Shown in pieces: positions 24,040-32,915 of a DNA stretch of 64,000 bases (the first letter of the stretch is position 1; each line of letters begins with the position of its first letter). A program made the translations under genes and the position numbers. The notes below the pieces were generated by a model. That model searched no databases, was not told the origin of the DNA, and saw only the letters and a list, made by a program, of their open reading frames with translations. Origin of the DNA: Phenylobacterium sp. LH3H17 (lineage in GTDB: Bacteria; Pseudomonadota; Alphaproteobacteria; Caulobacterales; Caulobacteraceae); assembly GCF_024298925.1 (NCBI RefSeq), contig NZ_CP101283.1, forward strand, positions 3,415,001-3,479,000, in the 5' to 3' direction.

Positions 24040-25068
24040 ATGAGCGTGCTTCACCTCCTGGGAACTGCCGGCGAAGGCGGCGCGGAAACCTACTTCCTCG
24101 ACCTGGTCGGCGCGCTGGCGCGGGCGGGCGTGGATCAGGCCTGTGCGATCCGCGCCAACACCAATCGCGAGGCCGCCCTGGAGCGCATGGGCGTACCGTC
24201 CGGGGTCTTCCGGTTCGGCGGTCCGGTCGACATCCTGACCAAGCCGAAATTGGCCGGCTTCTCCCGCAAGTACGACGTCAAGCTGGCCCTCGCCTGGATG
24301 AACCGCGCCGCGCGGCACACGCCCAGCGGGCCGTGGGCGCGGGTCGGCCGCCTGGGAGGCTACTACAACCTCAAATACTACAAGGGCTTCGACGAGCTGG
24401 TCGCCAACACCGAGGACATCGCCGAGTGGGTGGTGGGCCAGGGCTGGCCGGCCGGCAAGGTGCGCCACATCCCCAACTTCGCCGAGGCCCCGGCCGAGGT
24501 CGGCGCGGTCGACCGCGCGAGCCTCGACACCCCGGCCGGGGTCCCCCTGCTGCTGGCCATGGGCCGGCTGCACGAGTCCAAGGCCCACGATGTCTCGCTG
24601 AACGCCCTGGCCAAGGTTCCAGGCGCCTACCTGTGGATCGCCGGGGCCGGCGGCCTGGAAGCCAAGCTGAGGGCCATGGCCGACGCGCTGGGCGTCGCCG
24701 ACCGCGTTCGGTTCCTGGGCTGGCGCACCGACGCCTCGGCCCTCTATCGCGCCGCGGACATCTGCGTTTTCCCCTCGCGCTACGAGCCGCTGGGCAATGT
24801 GGTGATCCAATCCTGGGCCCACGGCCTGCCGGTGATCGCCGCCGCCAGCCAGGGCCCCGCCGCCTTGATCCGCGACGGTGAGGACGGCCTGCTTGTTCCC
24901 GTCGACGAGGCCGATGCCCTGGCGCAGGGCGTCAACCGGCTGCTGGCCGATCCCGCGCTGCGCGCAACTGTCGTCCGCAACGCCGCCGCGCGAGTGGAGG
25001 CCGAGTTCTCGCAGGCGGCCGTGGTCGCCCAGTGGCGCGAGCTGTTCGCCGACTACGGGGCGGTCTGA
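24040..25068 (+). CDS. glycosyltransferase family 4
   Basis: A 342-residue GT-B fold protein. The N-terminal LLGTAGEGGAETYFLDLVGAL is the usual acceptor-domain glycine motif, LLLAMGRLHESKAHD begins the donor domain, and PSRYEPLGNVVIQSWAHG occupies the E-x7-E position. In that motif the second glutamate is glutamine (caa). It would transfer a sugar in lipopolysaccharide, capsule or glycolipid synthesis. Its stop shares one base with the ATG of an asparagine synthetase, so the two are co-translated; that pairing is common in polysaccharide clusters. Confidence 0.85.
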   Translation: MSVLHLLGTAGEGGAETYFLDLVGALARAGVDQACAIRANTNREAALERMGVPSGVFRFGGPVDILTKPKLAGFSRKYDVKLALAWMNRAARHTPSGPWARVGRLGGYYNLKYYKGFDELVANTEDIAEWVVGQGWPAGKVRHIPNFAEAPAEVGAVDRASLDTPAGVPLLLAMGRLHESKAHDVSLNALAKVPGAYLWIAGAGGLEAKLRAMADALGVADRVRFLGWRTDASALYRAADICVFPSRYEPLGNVVIQSWAHGLPVIAAASQGPAALIRDGEDGLLVPVDEADALAQGVNRLLADPALRATVVRNAAARVEAEFSQAAVVAQWRELFADYGAV

Positions 25069-26759
25069 TGTGCGGCATCGCGGGCGTGATCGGCCCGGGC
25101 GGCTCCGCCCGGCCGCTGATCGAGGCGATCGTCCACCGCGGCCCCAACGGGGTGTTCGTCGAGGAACAGCCGGGGCGCTCGCTCGCCCACGCCCGGCTGT
25201 CGATCATCGACCTGGAGGGCGGCTGGCAGCCGTTGCACGCCGCCGGATCGACCGTCATCGGCAACGGGGAGGTCTATAACTACGTCGAGCTCGCCCGCGA
25301 CTTCGAGCTGGGCGGACGCCTGGCCACCGGCTCGGACTTCGAGCCCCTTCTGCACCTCTACGCCCAGGAAGGGCCTGCCGCCTTCGACCGCCTGCGGGGC
25401 ATGTACGCCTTCTGCCTGATCGGGAACGACGGCCGGACCTGGCTGGTCCGCGACCCGTTCGGCATCAAGCCGCTCTATCTGCTGGAGCATGAGGGGTCCG
25501 TCGCCTTCGCCTCGGAGCCGCGCGCTTTCCTGGCGGCGGGACTGATCAAGGCGGACCTGTCGGAGGATCGAGCGCGGGAGCTGCTGGCCTTCAACTACAC
25601 CCTGGGCGAGGAGACGATCTTCCCGGGCCTGCGCCGCCTGGCGCCGGGCGAGATCGTCGAGGTCGTCGACGGCCGGATCGTGCCGCGTGGCCGGCGAATG
25701 GCAGCGCCGGCCAGGCTCTCCTCCGGCGGGGACGAGGCCGAACTCCTCAAGCGGCTCGACACGGTGCTGGAGGACAGCGTCCGCGTCCATCAGCGCTCCG
25801 ACGTCCCCTATGGCCTGTTCCTCTCCGGTGGGATCGACTCGGCGACGGTGGCCACCCTGATGGCGCGGCAGAACGAACGCCCAGTCACCGCCTTCACCTG
25901 CGGCTTCGACGCGCCAGGCGCGCGGGACGAGCGGGCCCAGGCCGAGCGCGTGGCCAGGGCGCTCGACCTCGACTGGCGCGAGACCCGGTTCGGCGAGGAA
26001 GACTTCTGGCGGATCCTGCCGCAAGTCGCCTGGGCCATGGACGACCCCACCGCCGACTACGCCACCCTGCCCACCTACAAGCTCGCCGAGGCCGCCAAGG
26101 GTACCCTCACCGTGGTGCTGACCGGGGAAGGTGGCGACGAGCTGTTCGGCGGCTACGGCCGCTATCGCCGGGCCCTGCGACCGGCCTGGCTGGGCGGCCG
26201 CTCGGCCGAGCCCCGCGGCGCGGAGCCCGCCGTCCTGGCCCGCTGGCGCGCCGCCGCCAAGGCGCCGGATGGCCTGAGCCGCCTGCAGCAGGCCCAGTGG
26301 GCCGACATCGCCACCTGGCTGCCCAATGATCTGCTCACCAAGCTGGACCGCTGCCTGATGGCTCATGGACTGGAGGGCCGCACGCCATTCCTGGACCCCG
26401 AGGTCGCCGCCTTCGCCTTCCCCCTGCCCGACCGGTTCAAGGTGCGCGGTCGCTACGGCAAGTGGCTGCTGCGCAAGTGGCTGGAGCGGTCCTGCCCCGC
26501 CGCCGAGCCCTGGGCGCGCAAGCAGGGTTTCACCGTCCCCGTGGACGCCTGGATCGCGCCCCGCGCCGCCGAAATCGGCGAGCGGATCGCCGAGGTCGCG
26601 GCCGTGCGTCGGGTCCGGGAGCCGCAGGCGGTCCGCGCCGCCTTCGCGCGCGAGGGCGGCGAGCGTTGGCCCCTGTTGTTCTTCGCCGTCTGGTCGCTGA
26701 TCCACCTGGAAGGCGCCGCACCGCAGGACGCGCTCGCCACCGTCGTTGGAACGATCTGA
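25068..26759 (+). CDS. asnB: asparagine synthetase (glutamine-hydrolysing)
   Basis: A 563-residue two-domain enzyme. Cys2 (MCGIAGVIG) is the glutaminase nucleophile, with GNGEVYNY and the [10 protein letters not shown] block following. The synthetase domain has the PP-loop [14 protein letters not shown] at about residue 255 and [16 protein letters not shown]. It makes asparagine from aspartate, ATP and glutamine, or amidates another acceptor such as a sugar acid, since it is coupled to a glycosyltransferase. The ATG at 25068 is fixed by the N-terminal cysteine. Confidence 0.92.
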   Translation: MCGIAGVIGPGGSARPLIEAIVHRGPNGVFVEEQPGRSLAHARLSIIDLEGGWQPLHAAGSTVIGNGEVYNYVELARDFELGGRLATGSDFEPLLHLYAQEGPAAFDRLRGMYAFCLIGNDGRTWLVRDPFGIKPLYLLEHEGSVAFASEPRAFLAAGLIKADLSEDRARELLAFNYTLGEETIFPGLRRLAPGEIVEVVDGRIVPRGRRMAAPARLSSGGDEAELLKRLDTVLEDSVRVHQRSDVPYGLFLSGGIDSATVATLMARQNERPVTAFTCGFDAPGARDERAQAERVARALDLDWRETRFGEEDFWRILPQVAWAMDDPTADYATLPTYKLAEAAKGTLTVVLTGEGGDELFGGYGRYRRALRPAWLGGRSAEPRGAEPAVLARWRAAAKAPDGLSRLQQAQWADIATWLPNDLLTKLDRCLMAHGLEGRTPFLDPEVAAFAFPLPDRFKVRGRYGKWLLRKWLERSCPAAEPWARKQGFTVPVDAWIAPRAAEIGERIAEVAAVRRVREPQAVRAAFAREGGERWPLLFFAVWSLIHLEGAAPQDALATVVGTI

Positions 26760-26797
26760 GCCTATCCCCATTCCCGCGTCAGTCTTCGGAGTTCCCC

Positions 26798-28012
26798 ATG
26801 CGCAACCTCATGATCACCACGGCCTTCGCGACGGCGCTCGCCGCGTGCGGCGGGACCCAGGCTCAGCCCACGCCGGGCGCGCCCGTCGAGACCCGCCCGC
26901 CCAACGCCGAGGCCCAGAAGCCCGCCTTCGCCGGCCAGACCCGCGCGCCGGGCCTGGTCTCCAAGGTCGCCTATGATGTTCAGACCGCCGCCGAGGATCT
27001 CGACCACCCGTGGGGCCTGGCCTTCCTGCCCGACGGGCGACTGCTGATCACCGAACGCGCCGGCCGCCTGCGCATACTCGGCGCCGACGGCAAGCTGTCG
27101 CAGCCGGTCGCGGGCCTGCCGGCGGTGGACGCCCGCGACCAGGGCGGCCTGCTGGGGATCGCCGTCGATCCGGCGTTCGCACGCAACGGCCTGATCTATT
27201 GGGCCTATGCCGAAACCGATCCGGCCGGCGGCAACCACACCGCCGTGGCGCGGGGCAAGCTGGCGGGGAACGCCCTCGAGAACGTCCAGGTGATCTTCCG
27301 CCAGACGCCCTCTCTGGACTCCACCAAGCACTATGGCGGGCGGCTGGTCTTCGCCCGTGACGGGACGCTGTTCGTAGCGCTCGGCGAGCGCTCCGACCTG
27401 CCCGGCCGGATCCAGGCCCAGCGGATGGACGGGACGCTCGGCAAGATCGTGCGGATCAACGCCGATGGCTCGATACCCAAGGACAACCCCTTCGTCGGCA
27501 AGCCCGGCGCGCGGCCCGAGATCTGGTCCATCGGCCATCGCAACATCCTCTCGGCGGCGCTCGATCCCGCGACCGGCAAGCTGTGGGAGGTCGAGCACGG
27601 GCCGCGCGGCGGCGACGAGCTGAACCAGCCGGAAAAGGGCAAGGACTACGGCTGGCCGACCATCACCTATGGCGAGGAATATTCCGGCAAGCCGGTCGGC
27701 GAAGGCATCACCGCCAAGCCCGGCATGGAGCAGCCGGTCTATTACTGGGACCCGGTGATCGCCCCGGCCGGCATGGCCTTCTACGAGGGCCAGGCCTTCC
27801 CGGCCTGGAAGGGCAGCGTGCTGATCGGCGGCCTTTCCGGCAAGCAGGTGGCCCGCCTGGTGTTGAAGGACGGCAAGGTGGTCGGCGAGGAGCGGCTGTT
27901 CACCGAGCTGGGCGAGCGGATCCGCGACGTGGTCGTCGGCCCGGACGGCGCAATCTGGCTGGCCACCGACGCCGCCAAGGGCAAGGTGCTGAAGGTGACG
28001 CCGAAGCCCTAG
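26798..28012 (+). CDS. PQQ-dependent aldose sugar dehydrogenase-like lipoprotein
   Basis: A 404-residue secreted protein with a lipobox (ALAAC, Cys17) and a six-bladed propeller. [29 protein letters not shown] and [15 protein letters not shown] are typical of the YliI/Asd soluble sugar dehydrogenase family that uses PQQ. It would oxidise aldoses at the periplasmic face or outer membrane. The ATG at 26798 has CGGAG upstream; it is 38 bases after asnB and may be co-transcribed. Its 3' end overlaps the convergent oxidase gene by four bases. Confidence 0.85.
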   Translation: MRNLMITTAFATALAACGGTQAQPTPGAPVETRPPNAEAQKPAFAGQTRAPGLVSKVAYDVQTAAEDLDHPWGLAFLPDGRLLITERAGRLRILGADGKLSQPVAGLPAVDARDQGGLLGIAVDPAFARNGLIYWAYAETDPAGGNHTAVARGKLAGNALENVQVIFRQTPSLDSTKHYGGRLVFARDGTLFVALGERSDLPGRIQAQRMDGTLGKIVRINADGSIPKDNPFVGKPGARPEIWSIGHRNILSAALDPATGKLWEVEHGPRGGDELNQPEKGKDYGWPTITYGEEYSGKPVGEGITAKPGMEQPVYYWDPVIAPAGMAFYEGQAFPAWKGSVLIGGLSGKQVARLVLKDGKVVGEERLFTELGERIRDVVVGPDGAIWLATDAAKGKVLKVTPKP

Positions 28013-29121
28013 AGCCCAAGCCGGCCCGCGACCTCTTCGCCGATGGCCAGCGAGGAGGTCAGGCCCGGGCTCTCTATGCCGAACAGGGTCACCAGGCCTT
28101 CCAGCCTGTGGGCCTCCGGCCCGTCGATCCGGAAGTCCGGCTGCGGCTCGTCGGGGCCGTGCAGCTTGGGCCGGATGCCGGCATAGTCCGGGGCCAGGGC
28201 GCCGTCGGGCAGGCCCGGCCAGAACTTGCGGATATAGCGGTAGAACTCGGTCGCCCGTTCCGGGTCGACGCTGTAGTCCAGGGTGTCGACGAACTGCAGG
28301 TCCGGCCCGAACACCGCCTGGCCGCCCAGGTCGCGGCGATAGTGGGTGCCGAGCGCTCCTGGGATGGGCGGCGGATAGATCAGCCGCGCGAACGGCGCCT
28401 TGCCCGTCAACCGGAAATAGACCCCCTTGCCGTAGTGCAGCGGCGGGATGGTCGCCTTGGGGAAGCCCTCGATGGTCGCCGCCACCGTCTGGGCCGAGAG
28501 GCCGGGCGCGGTCACCAGAAGCCGGCAGGAGAGCGTGGTCGGCTCCTCGCCGCCGGCGCGCACCGAGAACCCGCCGCCCGCCAGCGGGCTGGCGCCCTCG
28601 AACGGCGTGGAGGTCACCACCGCCCCGCCGGCGGCCTCGATCTCGCCCTGCAGGGCCAGCATGTAGCCGTGGCTATCGAACACCCCGCTCTGCGGCGAGA
28701 TCAGCGCGCCCTCGCACGCCAGCTCGGGCTCCAGGGCCAGGACCTGGGCCTTGGTCATCTGTTCCATGCCCTCGACGTCGTTGGCCTGGGCCTGCTCCAG
28801 GATGGCGTCGAGACGGGCGACCTCGTCGGCCGTGGTCGCCACCACCAGCTTGCCGCAGCGGTCGTAGGCCACCTTGTGGCTGTCGAGGAAGGCGTAGAGG
28901 GCGCGCCGGCCCTGGACGCACAGCCGCGCCTTCAGCGAGCCGGTTGCGTAGTAGAGCCCGCCATGGATCACCTCGGAATTGCGCGCCGAGACCCCCTCGC
29001 CGATTATCGGCCCGGCCTCGAGCACCGCCACCACCAGACCGCGCTTGGAGAGCGCATATCCGCAAGCCAGGCCCACCGCGCCCGCGCCCACCACCACCGC
29101 ATCGAAATCGAAATCCGCCAT
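28009..29121 (-). CDS. FAD-dependent 2-hydroxyacid oxidase, LhgO-like
   Basis: A 370-residue DAO-family flavoprotein with an N-terminal dinucleotide fold ([18 protein letters not shown]) and the LhgO-type blocks [21 protein letters not shown] (18-20 residues into the fold), CGKLVVAT and [15 protein letters not shown]. The C-terminal [18 protein letters not shown] completes the FAD site. The family includes L-2-hydroxyglutarate oxidase, and the visible blocks agree with it; the exact substrate is inferred. It stands alone, convergent with the sugar dehydrogenase. Upstream begins a composition change leading into the toxin locus. Confidence 0.82.
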   Translation of the reverse strand: MADFDFDAVVVGAGAVGLACGYALSKRGLVVAVLEAGPIIGEGVSARNSEVIHGGLYYATGSLKARLCVQGRRALYAFLDSHKVAYDRCGKLVVATTADEVARLDAILEQAQANDVEGMEQMTKAQVLALEPELACEGALISPQSGVFDSHGYMLALQGEIEAAGGAVVTSTPFEGASPLAGGGFSVRAGGEEPTTLSCRLLVTAPGLSAQTVAATIEGFPKATIPPLHYGKGVYFRLTGKAPFARLIYPPPIPGALGTHYRRDLGGQAVFGPDLQFVDTLDYSVDPERATEFYRYIRKFWPGLPDGALAPDYAGIRPKLHGPDEPQPDFRIDGPEAHRLEGLVTLFGIESPGLTSSLAIGEEVAGRLGL

Positions 29122-29300
29122 GGGGGTCAGGCCTAGCGGGTGCGGCGGCGGTTGGGAACCTTCACTAGTGAGCGCCGTGGGAACAGCACCTGCAACAGCC
29201 CGTCATGCGACAAATGTTCTTCTTTTGTTCTTGCATTTGGAGCTTTACAGCGGCAAACTCTACCATGGAGGGTGTCGGCAATAGAACCAAGGAGTGACCG
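29122..29300. other. AT-richer leader before the toxin-like gene
   Basis: These 179 bases have a clearly lower GC content than the flanking genes, with runs such as TTCTTCTTTTGTTCTTGC near 29218-29235. They end in an AAGGAG ribosome-binding site at 29289-29294. The change of composition starts here and fits acquisition of the toxin/immunity pair by transfer. No gene is seen inside. Confidence 0.45.
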
Positions 29301-29939
29301 TTGAGTGGTTCCTATGCGCGGGGCGGCCAGCCTCGTTCTGTGCCCGATCCAGATGCAGAAGACTACGCGGCGATGGTGGAGCGTCAGAAGCTGACGAACG
29401 CCAAGCAGGAGGCCGGCTATTGGAGCACCCACCCGGGCCTCGCGGAATCGTTCGTTCCGGTCTGGGGGTCTGCACCGGAAGCTATCGCTGACGCGCACGA
29501 GGGCGACATTGTCGGCGCCGTGGGCAACGGCCTGCTCGCGGTCACGGACCTTGCGCCGGGCGCCTTCGTCGCCAAGGGGATGGCGAAAGGCGGGTTGAAG
29601 GCTGGGTCACATACCTGGAAACAGACACGCAGGTGGATGGGTAAGCAAGGCATGCTTGCTCCTGGCCAGCACGGTCACCACGGCATCATTCCACAGGGCG
29701 GTTGGCGAAAGTCGGTCCCTACAAAGGTCAAGAACCAGCCCTGGAACATTACGGGCACGGCGACGCCCGAAACTCATGGTCGGATTCACGGCCGATACAG
29801 CGGCAAGCCACAGTTCACCGTCCTGCAACAGTATCGCTACGGCACGCCGAACTGGGCCAAGGCCACACATGTTTGGGTCCCGAACGGAGGCATCACTGCG
29901 TTTGACACGAGCCAGGAACGAGCACGGCGAGGAAAATAG
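29301..29939 (+). CDS. predicted GHH/HNH-type nuclease toxin
   Basis: This 212-residue protein has no signal peptide. Residues 60-100 (AHEGDIVGAVGNGLLAVTDL, then GAFVAKGMAKGG) resemble the hydrophobic pre-toxin segment seen in polymorphic toxins. The C-terminal domain has a GHH signature (Gly125-His126-His127 in GQHGHHGIIPQGGW), then KNQPWNI (145-150) and a second histidine pair HGRIHG (159-163). This matches the general plan of HNH/endonuclease VII-fold toxin domains. The start is a TTG at 29301 with AAGGAG six bases upstream. It overlaps by one base with a DUF1963 gene, a known immunity family. No secretion domain is attached. Confidence 0.55.
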   Translation: MSGSYARGGQPRSVPDPDAEDYAAMVERQKLTNAKQEAGYWSTHPGLAESFVPVWGSAPEAIADAHEGDIVGAVGNGLLAVTDLAPGAFVAKGMAKGGLKAGSHTWKQTRRWMGKQGMLAPGQHGHHGIIPQGGWRKSVPTKVKNQPWNITGTATPETHGRIHGRYSGKPQFTVLQQYRYGTPNWAKATHVWVPNGGITAFDTSQERARRGK

Positions 29940-30880
29940 TGCGCTATCTGGAAATCGCGCTCGAGGTCCTGAAGGAGATTGGGATCTTCGTCTTGATCAT
30001 GCTCGCCATCGCGGCGGTCTTGATTCTTCTCGGGATGGCGTCTGGCTACATTCATCTCGCGCTCGATAAGGCGAGGCGCCGAAAGCGGAGACAAAGCGGC
30101 CAACGCACAAACGGGGGCTCTCACATTCGTGGCCGCATGACGCGGATGGCGCGTCCGACTCTGCTGATGACCCCCACCAAGCATCCTGGTTTCTCAAAGC
30201 TCGGCGGCGAGCCGGAGTTGCCGCCCGGCCAGGCTTGGCCGCCAGGTCAGAAGGCGTCGCGAGCGTTCCTGGTCCAGGTGGATCTGGCCGAGGTGCGGGC
30301 GGCGGAAGGGCCGGACTGGCTGCCGGCGGACGGCCGCCTCTACGCCTTCTATGACGACGAGCGTCCTGGCTTCGTCGATCTAGTGCAGATCGTGCATAGC
30401 CGCGAGCCGGCTAGCGAGAGCGCGCCATGCCCGACGGATGTCTCACCCAAGCTGCGCTTTCCAGAGCGCCGCGTTGAGTTCCTGAGGTTTCGCTCGATTC
30501 CGAGTCTCGATTGGCTGGGCGTCGACCTGCGCGACCTGGATGACGACGTCGATCTGGACGAACTCGCCGACTTGCCGAACGAAGTCTTTGGCGACGAACT
30601 TCAGCATCGGATAGGCGGCTATCCCTCGGAGATCCAGGACGAGCAGATGGCGCTGTCGTGCGAGCGGCTGCGCCGTGGGTTGGACCCGCACGACGGCGAG
30701 GAACCGACGCCGGCGATACTCCGCGCCTCCAAATCCTGGCGATTGTTGCTGCAAATCGATTCCGACCCCGCGCTCAAGATGAACTGGGGCGACGGCGGCA
30801 TGCTCTACGTCTTTATCCGCGAGCAGGACGCGCGGGCGGGTGACTTCTCCAAGACTGTGACTCTGTTCCAGTGCTACTGA
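29939..30880 (+). CDS. membrane-anchored DUF1963 (YwqG-like) putative immunity protein
   Basis: This 313-residue protein has one membrane helix (about residues 13-36, GIFVLIMLAIAAVLILLGM), a basic stretch RRRKRRQ (47-53) and, from about residue 72, a DUF1963/YwqG domain recognised by SKLGGEPELPPGQAW and the acidic middle DLDELADLPNEV. DUF1963 proteins occur as immunity proteins beside polymorphic toxins. The GTG start shares a base with the toxin stop (TAGTG), so the two are co-translated. By the positive-inside rule the basic patch places the DUF1963 domain in the cytoplasm, fitting protection against a nuclease. The membrane anchor is unusual for the family. Confidence 0.65.
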   Translation: MRYLEIALEVLKEIGIFVLIMLAIAAVLILLGMASGYIHLALDKARRRKRRQSGQRTNGGSHIRGRMTRMARPTLLMTPTKHPGFSKLGGEPELPPGQAWPPGQKASRAFLVQVDLAEVRAAEGPDWLPADGRLYAFYDDERPGFVDLVQIVHSREPASESAPCPTDVSPKLRFPERRVEFLRFRSIPSLDWLGVDLRDLDDDVDLDELADLPNEVFGDELQHRIGGYPSEIQDEQMALSCERLRRGLDPHDGEEPTPAILRASKSWRLLLQIDSDPALKMNWGDGGMLYVFIREQDARAGDFSKTVTLFQCY

Positions 30881-30952
30881 CGCCCGCCCCATAGGCAAAC
30901 CACCGCTTCGCCTCTAGCCTCACCTTAACGAGACAAGACGGGGAGCGGGACG

Positions 30953-32131
30953 ATGCGACGGATGAGGCTGGCCCTGGCGGCCGTGGCGGCGGTCTTGATT
31001 CCGGCGGCGGCGCTCGCCCAGGCTTCGCCGCCCCCGGCCGGCGCCTCGATCCTGATGTGGAGCCCCGAGCAGCAGCAGGCCGGCTACAAGGCCATGGAGA
31101 CCCTGGCCGCCCACGAGGTGGTCAAGCGCGGGCCCACGGTCTTCCCACTGCCGGCAGGGGCGCCGCTCGACCCGAAGCTCAAGATCGCCGGGACGCCGCA
31201 CGACATCGAGAGCTTCATGGCGGCCTACCGGGTCTCGGGCCTACTGGTGATCAAGGACGGCCAGGTGCGGCTGGAGCGCTATGGCCTGGACCGCAAGCCT
31301 GCCGACCGCTGGACCTCGTTCTCGGTGGCCAAGTCGGTGACCTCGACCCTGGTGGGCGCGGCGATCCAGGACGGCTTCATCAAGAGCCTGGACGACCCGG
31401 TGACGACCTACATCCCCGAGCTGAAGGGCGGCGGCTATGACGGCGTGACCGTGCGCCAGCTGATCACCATGACGTCGGGCGTGAAGTGGAACGAGGACTA
31501 TACGAGCCTCGACTCCGACGTGGCCAAGGTGGGGCTCTCGGTCATCGAGCCGGGCGTCAATCCGGTGGTCAGCTATATGCGCCGCCTGCCCCGCGACGTG
31601 CCGCCGGGCTCGAAATTCCACTACTCCACCGGCGAGACCGACCTGGTGGGGATCCTGGTCTCCAAGGCGGTGGGCAAGCCGCTCTCGCAGTATCTATCGG
31701 AGAAGATCTGGGCGCCGTTCGGCATGGAGCAGGACGCCATCTGGGTGGAGGACGTGGCCGGCCATGAGCGCGGCGGCTGCTGCATGTCCATGACTCTGCG
31801 CGACTATGGCCGGATCGGCATGTTCATCCTGGGCGGCGGCAAGGCCGGCGGAAAACAGGTGGTCCCCGAGGACTGGACCGCCGAGGCGACGCGCTCCCAC
31901 GTCCTGGTCAATCCGGCCCATCCCGAATACGGCGGCTACGGCTATTTCTGGTGGATCAATCCCGCCGTGGGCTCCTACGAGGCCCAGGGCATCTTCGGAC
32001 AATCGATCACCACCTTCCCCAAGGATGGTCTGGTCATCGTGGTCAATTCCGCCTGGCCCGCGGCCGACACCCCTGAGCTGAACGCCGCGCGCGACCGGCT
32101 GACCGCGGCCATCCGCGCGGCGGTCCGCTAA
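30953..32131 (+). CDS. serine hydrolase, beta-lactamase (class C/esterase) family
   Basis: A 392-residue secreted protein with a signal peptide (about residues 1-22, AALAQA). The S-x-x-K motif SVAK (Ser124, Lys127) and a Y-x-T/N motif, FHYSTGETD, around residue 223 mark the penicillin-binding-protein/beta-lactamase fold, and GIFGQSITTFP is near the KTG position. Relatives include esterases and 6-aminohexanoate-dimer hydrolases, so beta-lactam resistance should not be assumed. It ends with a four-base overlap against a convergent TetR gene. Confidence 0.85.
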   Translation: MRRMRLALAAVAAVLIPAAALAQASPPPAGASILMWSPEQQQAGYKAMETLAAHEVVKRGPTVFPLPAGAPLDPKLKIAGTPHDIESFMAAYRVSGLLVIKDGQVRLERYGLDRKPADRWTSFSVAKSVTSTLVGAAIQDGFIKSLDDPVTTYIPELKGGGYDGVTVRQLITMTSGVKWNEDYTSLDSDVAKVGLSVIEPGVNPVVSYMRRLPRDVPPGSKFHYSTGETDLVGILVSKAVGKPLSQYLSEKIWAPFGMEQDAIWVEDVAGHERGGCCMSMTLRDYGRIGMFILGGGKAGGKQVVPEDWTAEATRSHVLVNPAHPEYGGYGYFWWINPAVGSYEAQGIFGQSITTFPKDGLVIVVNSAWPAADTPELNAARDRLTAAIRAAVR

Positions 32132-32775
32132 CCGCCGAAGGTCAGGCGGATCTGGTCGCGATAGAGCAGCAGGTCGCGGGCGACCACGTTCGGGTCGCCC
32201 AGGGCCTTGGAGACGATCAGCGCCTGCGATGTTGTGCCGAACACCCCGTCAGCCAAGCCGACCAGGTCCGTCGGCAGTCTCGGGGGATAGGTTTCGGCGA
32301 TCTCCTCCAGCCAGGCGAGGAAGGTCTTGCGCCAGGCCAGCACGCCCTCGGTGTTCATCCGGGTGACCTCGCGGTCGAAGGCCTGGTCCTGGAAGGTGAT
32401 CGTCGCCACCAGGCAGCCCGGATGGTTCGTCACCATGTCCGACATCGCCTCGGCATAGAGCTTGATGAAGACCAGATAGGCGTGCAGCGGGTCGGACGAC
32501 AGCTCCCGCGCCCGGGCGATGAGGGTCTGCTGGAAGACCTCGTTCTCGGCGTGGAACCGCTCCAGGATCTGACGGGCGAGGTCGTTCTTGTCGCGGAAAT
32601 GGTAGAAGAAGCCGCTCTTGGTGATGCCCGCCTCGGCCACCAGCTCCTCGATCGAGGTGGCGCTGAAGCCTTTGCGGATGATCGCGTCATAGGCGATGTC
32701 CAGCAGGCGCTCGCGGGTTCGCGCGCCTTTCGACTGCACCGTCGGTGTGGTTTTCTCGAGCGGCTGGCTGGCCAA
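32128..32775 (-). CDS. TetR/AcrR-family regulator
   Basis: A protein of 215 residues with a clear TetR helix-turn-helix, TSIEELVAEAGITKSGFFYHF, at about residues 40-60, preceded by RTRERLLDIAYDAIIRKG. The C-terminal domain recalls the TetR_C groups with a LVATITFQDQAF segment. It is divergent from the TTC38-like gene with 140 bases between, so regulation of that gene or of itself is likely. The start is a TTG at 32775, the only candidate giving the full N-terminus; a GTG 13 codons in is an alternative. Confidence 0.85.
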   Translation of the reverse strand: MASQPLEKTTPTVQSKGARTRERLLDIAYDAIIRKGFSATSIEELVAEAGITKSGFFYHFRDKNDLARQILERFHAENEVFQQTLIARARELSSDPLHAYLVFIKLYAEAMSDMVTNHPGCLVATITFQDQAFDREVTRMNTEGVLAWRKTFLAWLEEIAETYPPRLPTDLVGLADGVFGTTSQALIVSKALGDPNVVARDLLLYRDQIRLTFGG

Positions 32776-32915
32776 TGGAAGAAGCCCCGGGCGGGTGAAG
32801 ACCCAAGCCCTTCAGATAACACGAAAATCCGAGGCCGGCCAAAACCGACCGCGCATCCGCTAGAGACCGGCGAGGCAACGAAATACCTCTCCTCCCCCCA
32901 AATGAGGAGAAACCA

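Noticed and set aside
25053-26771. Long minus-strand open frame opposite asnB
   Set aside because: Antisense shadow with Gly/Gln-rich sequence; asnB on the plus strand has all catalytic motifs.
30953-32131. Beta-lactamase as an antibiotic-resistance gene
   Set aside because: Only the general SxxK fold is visible; most such proteins are esterases or peptidases, so resistance is not claimed.
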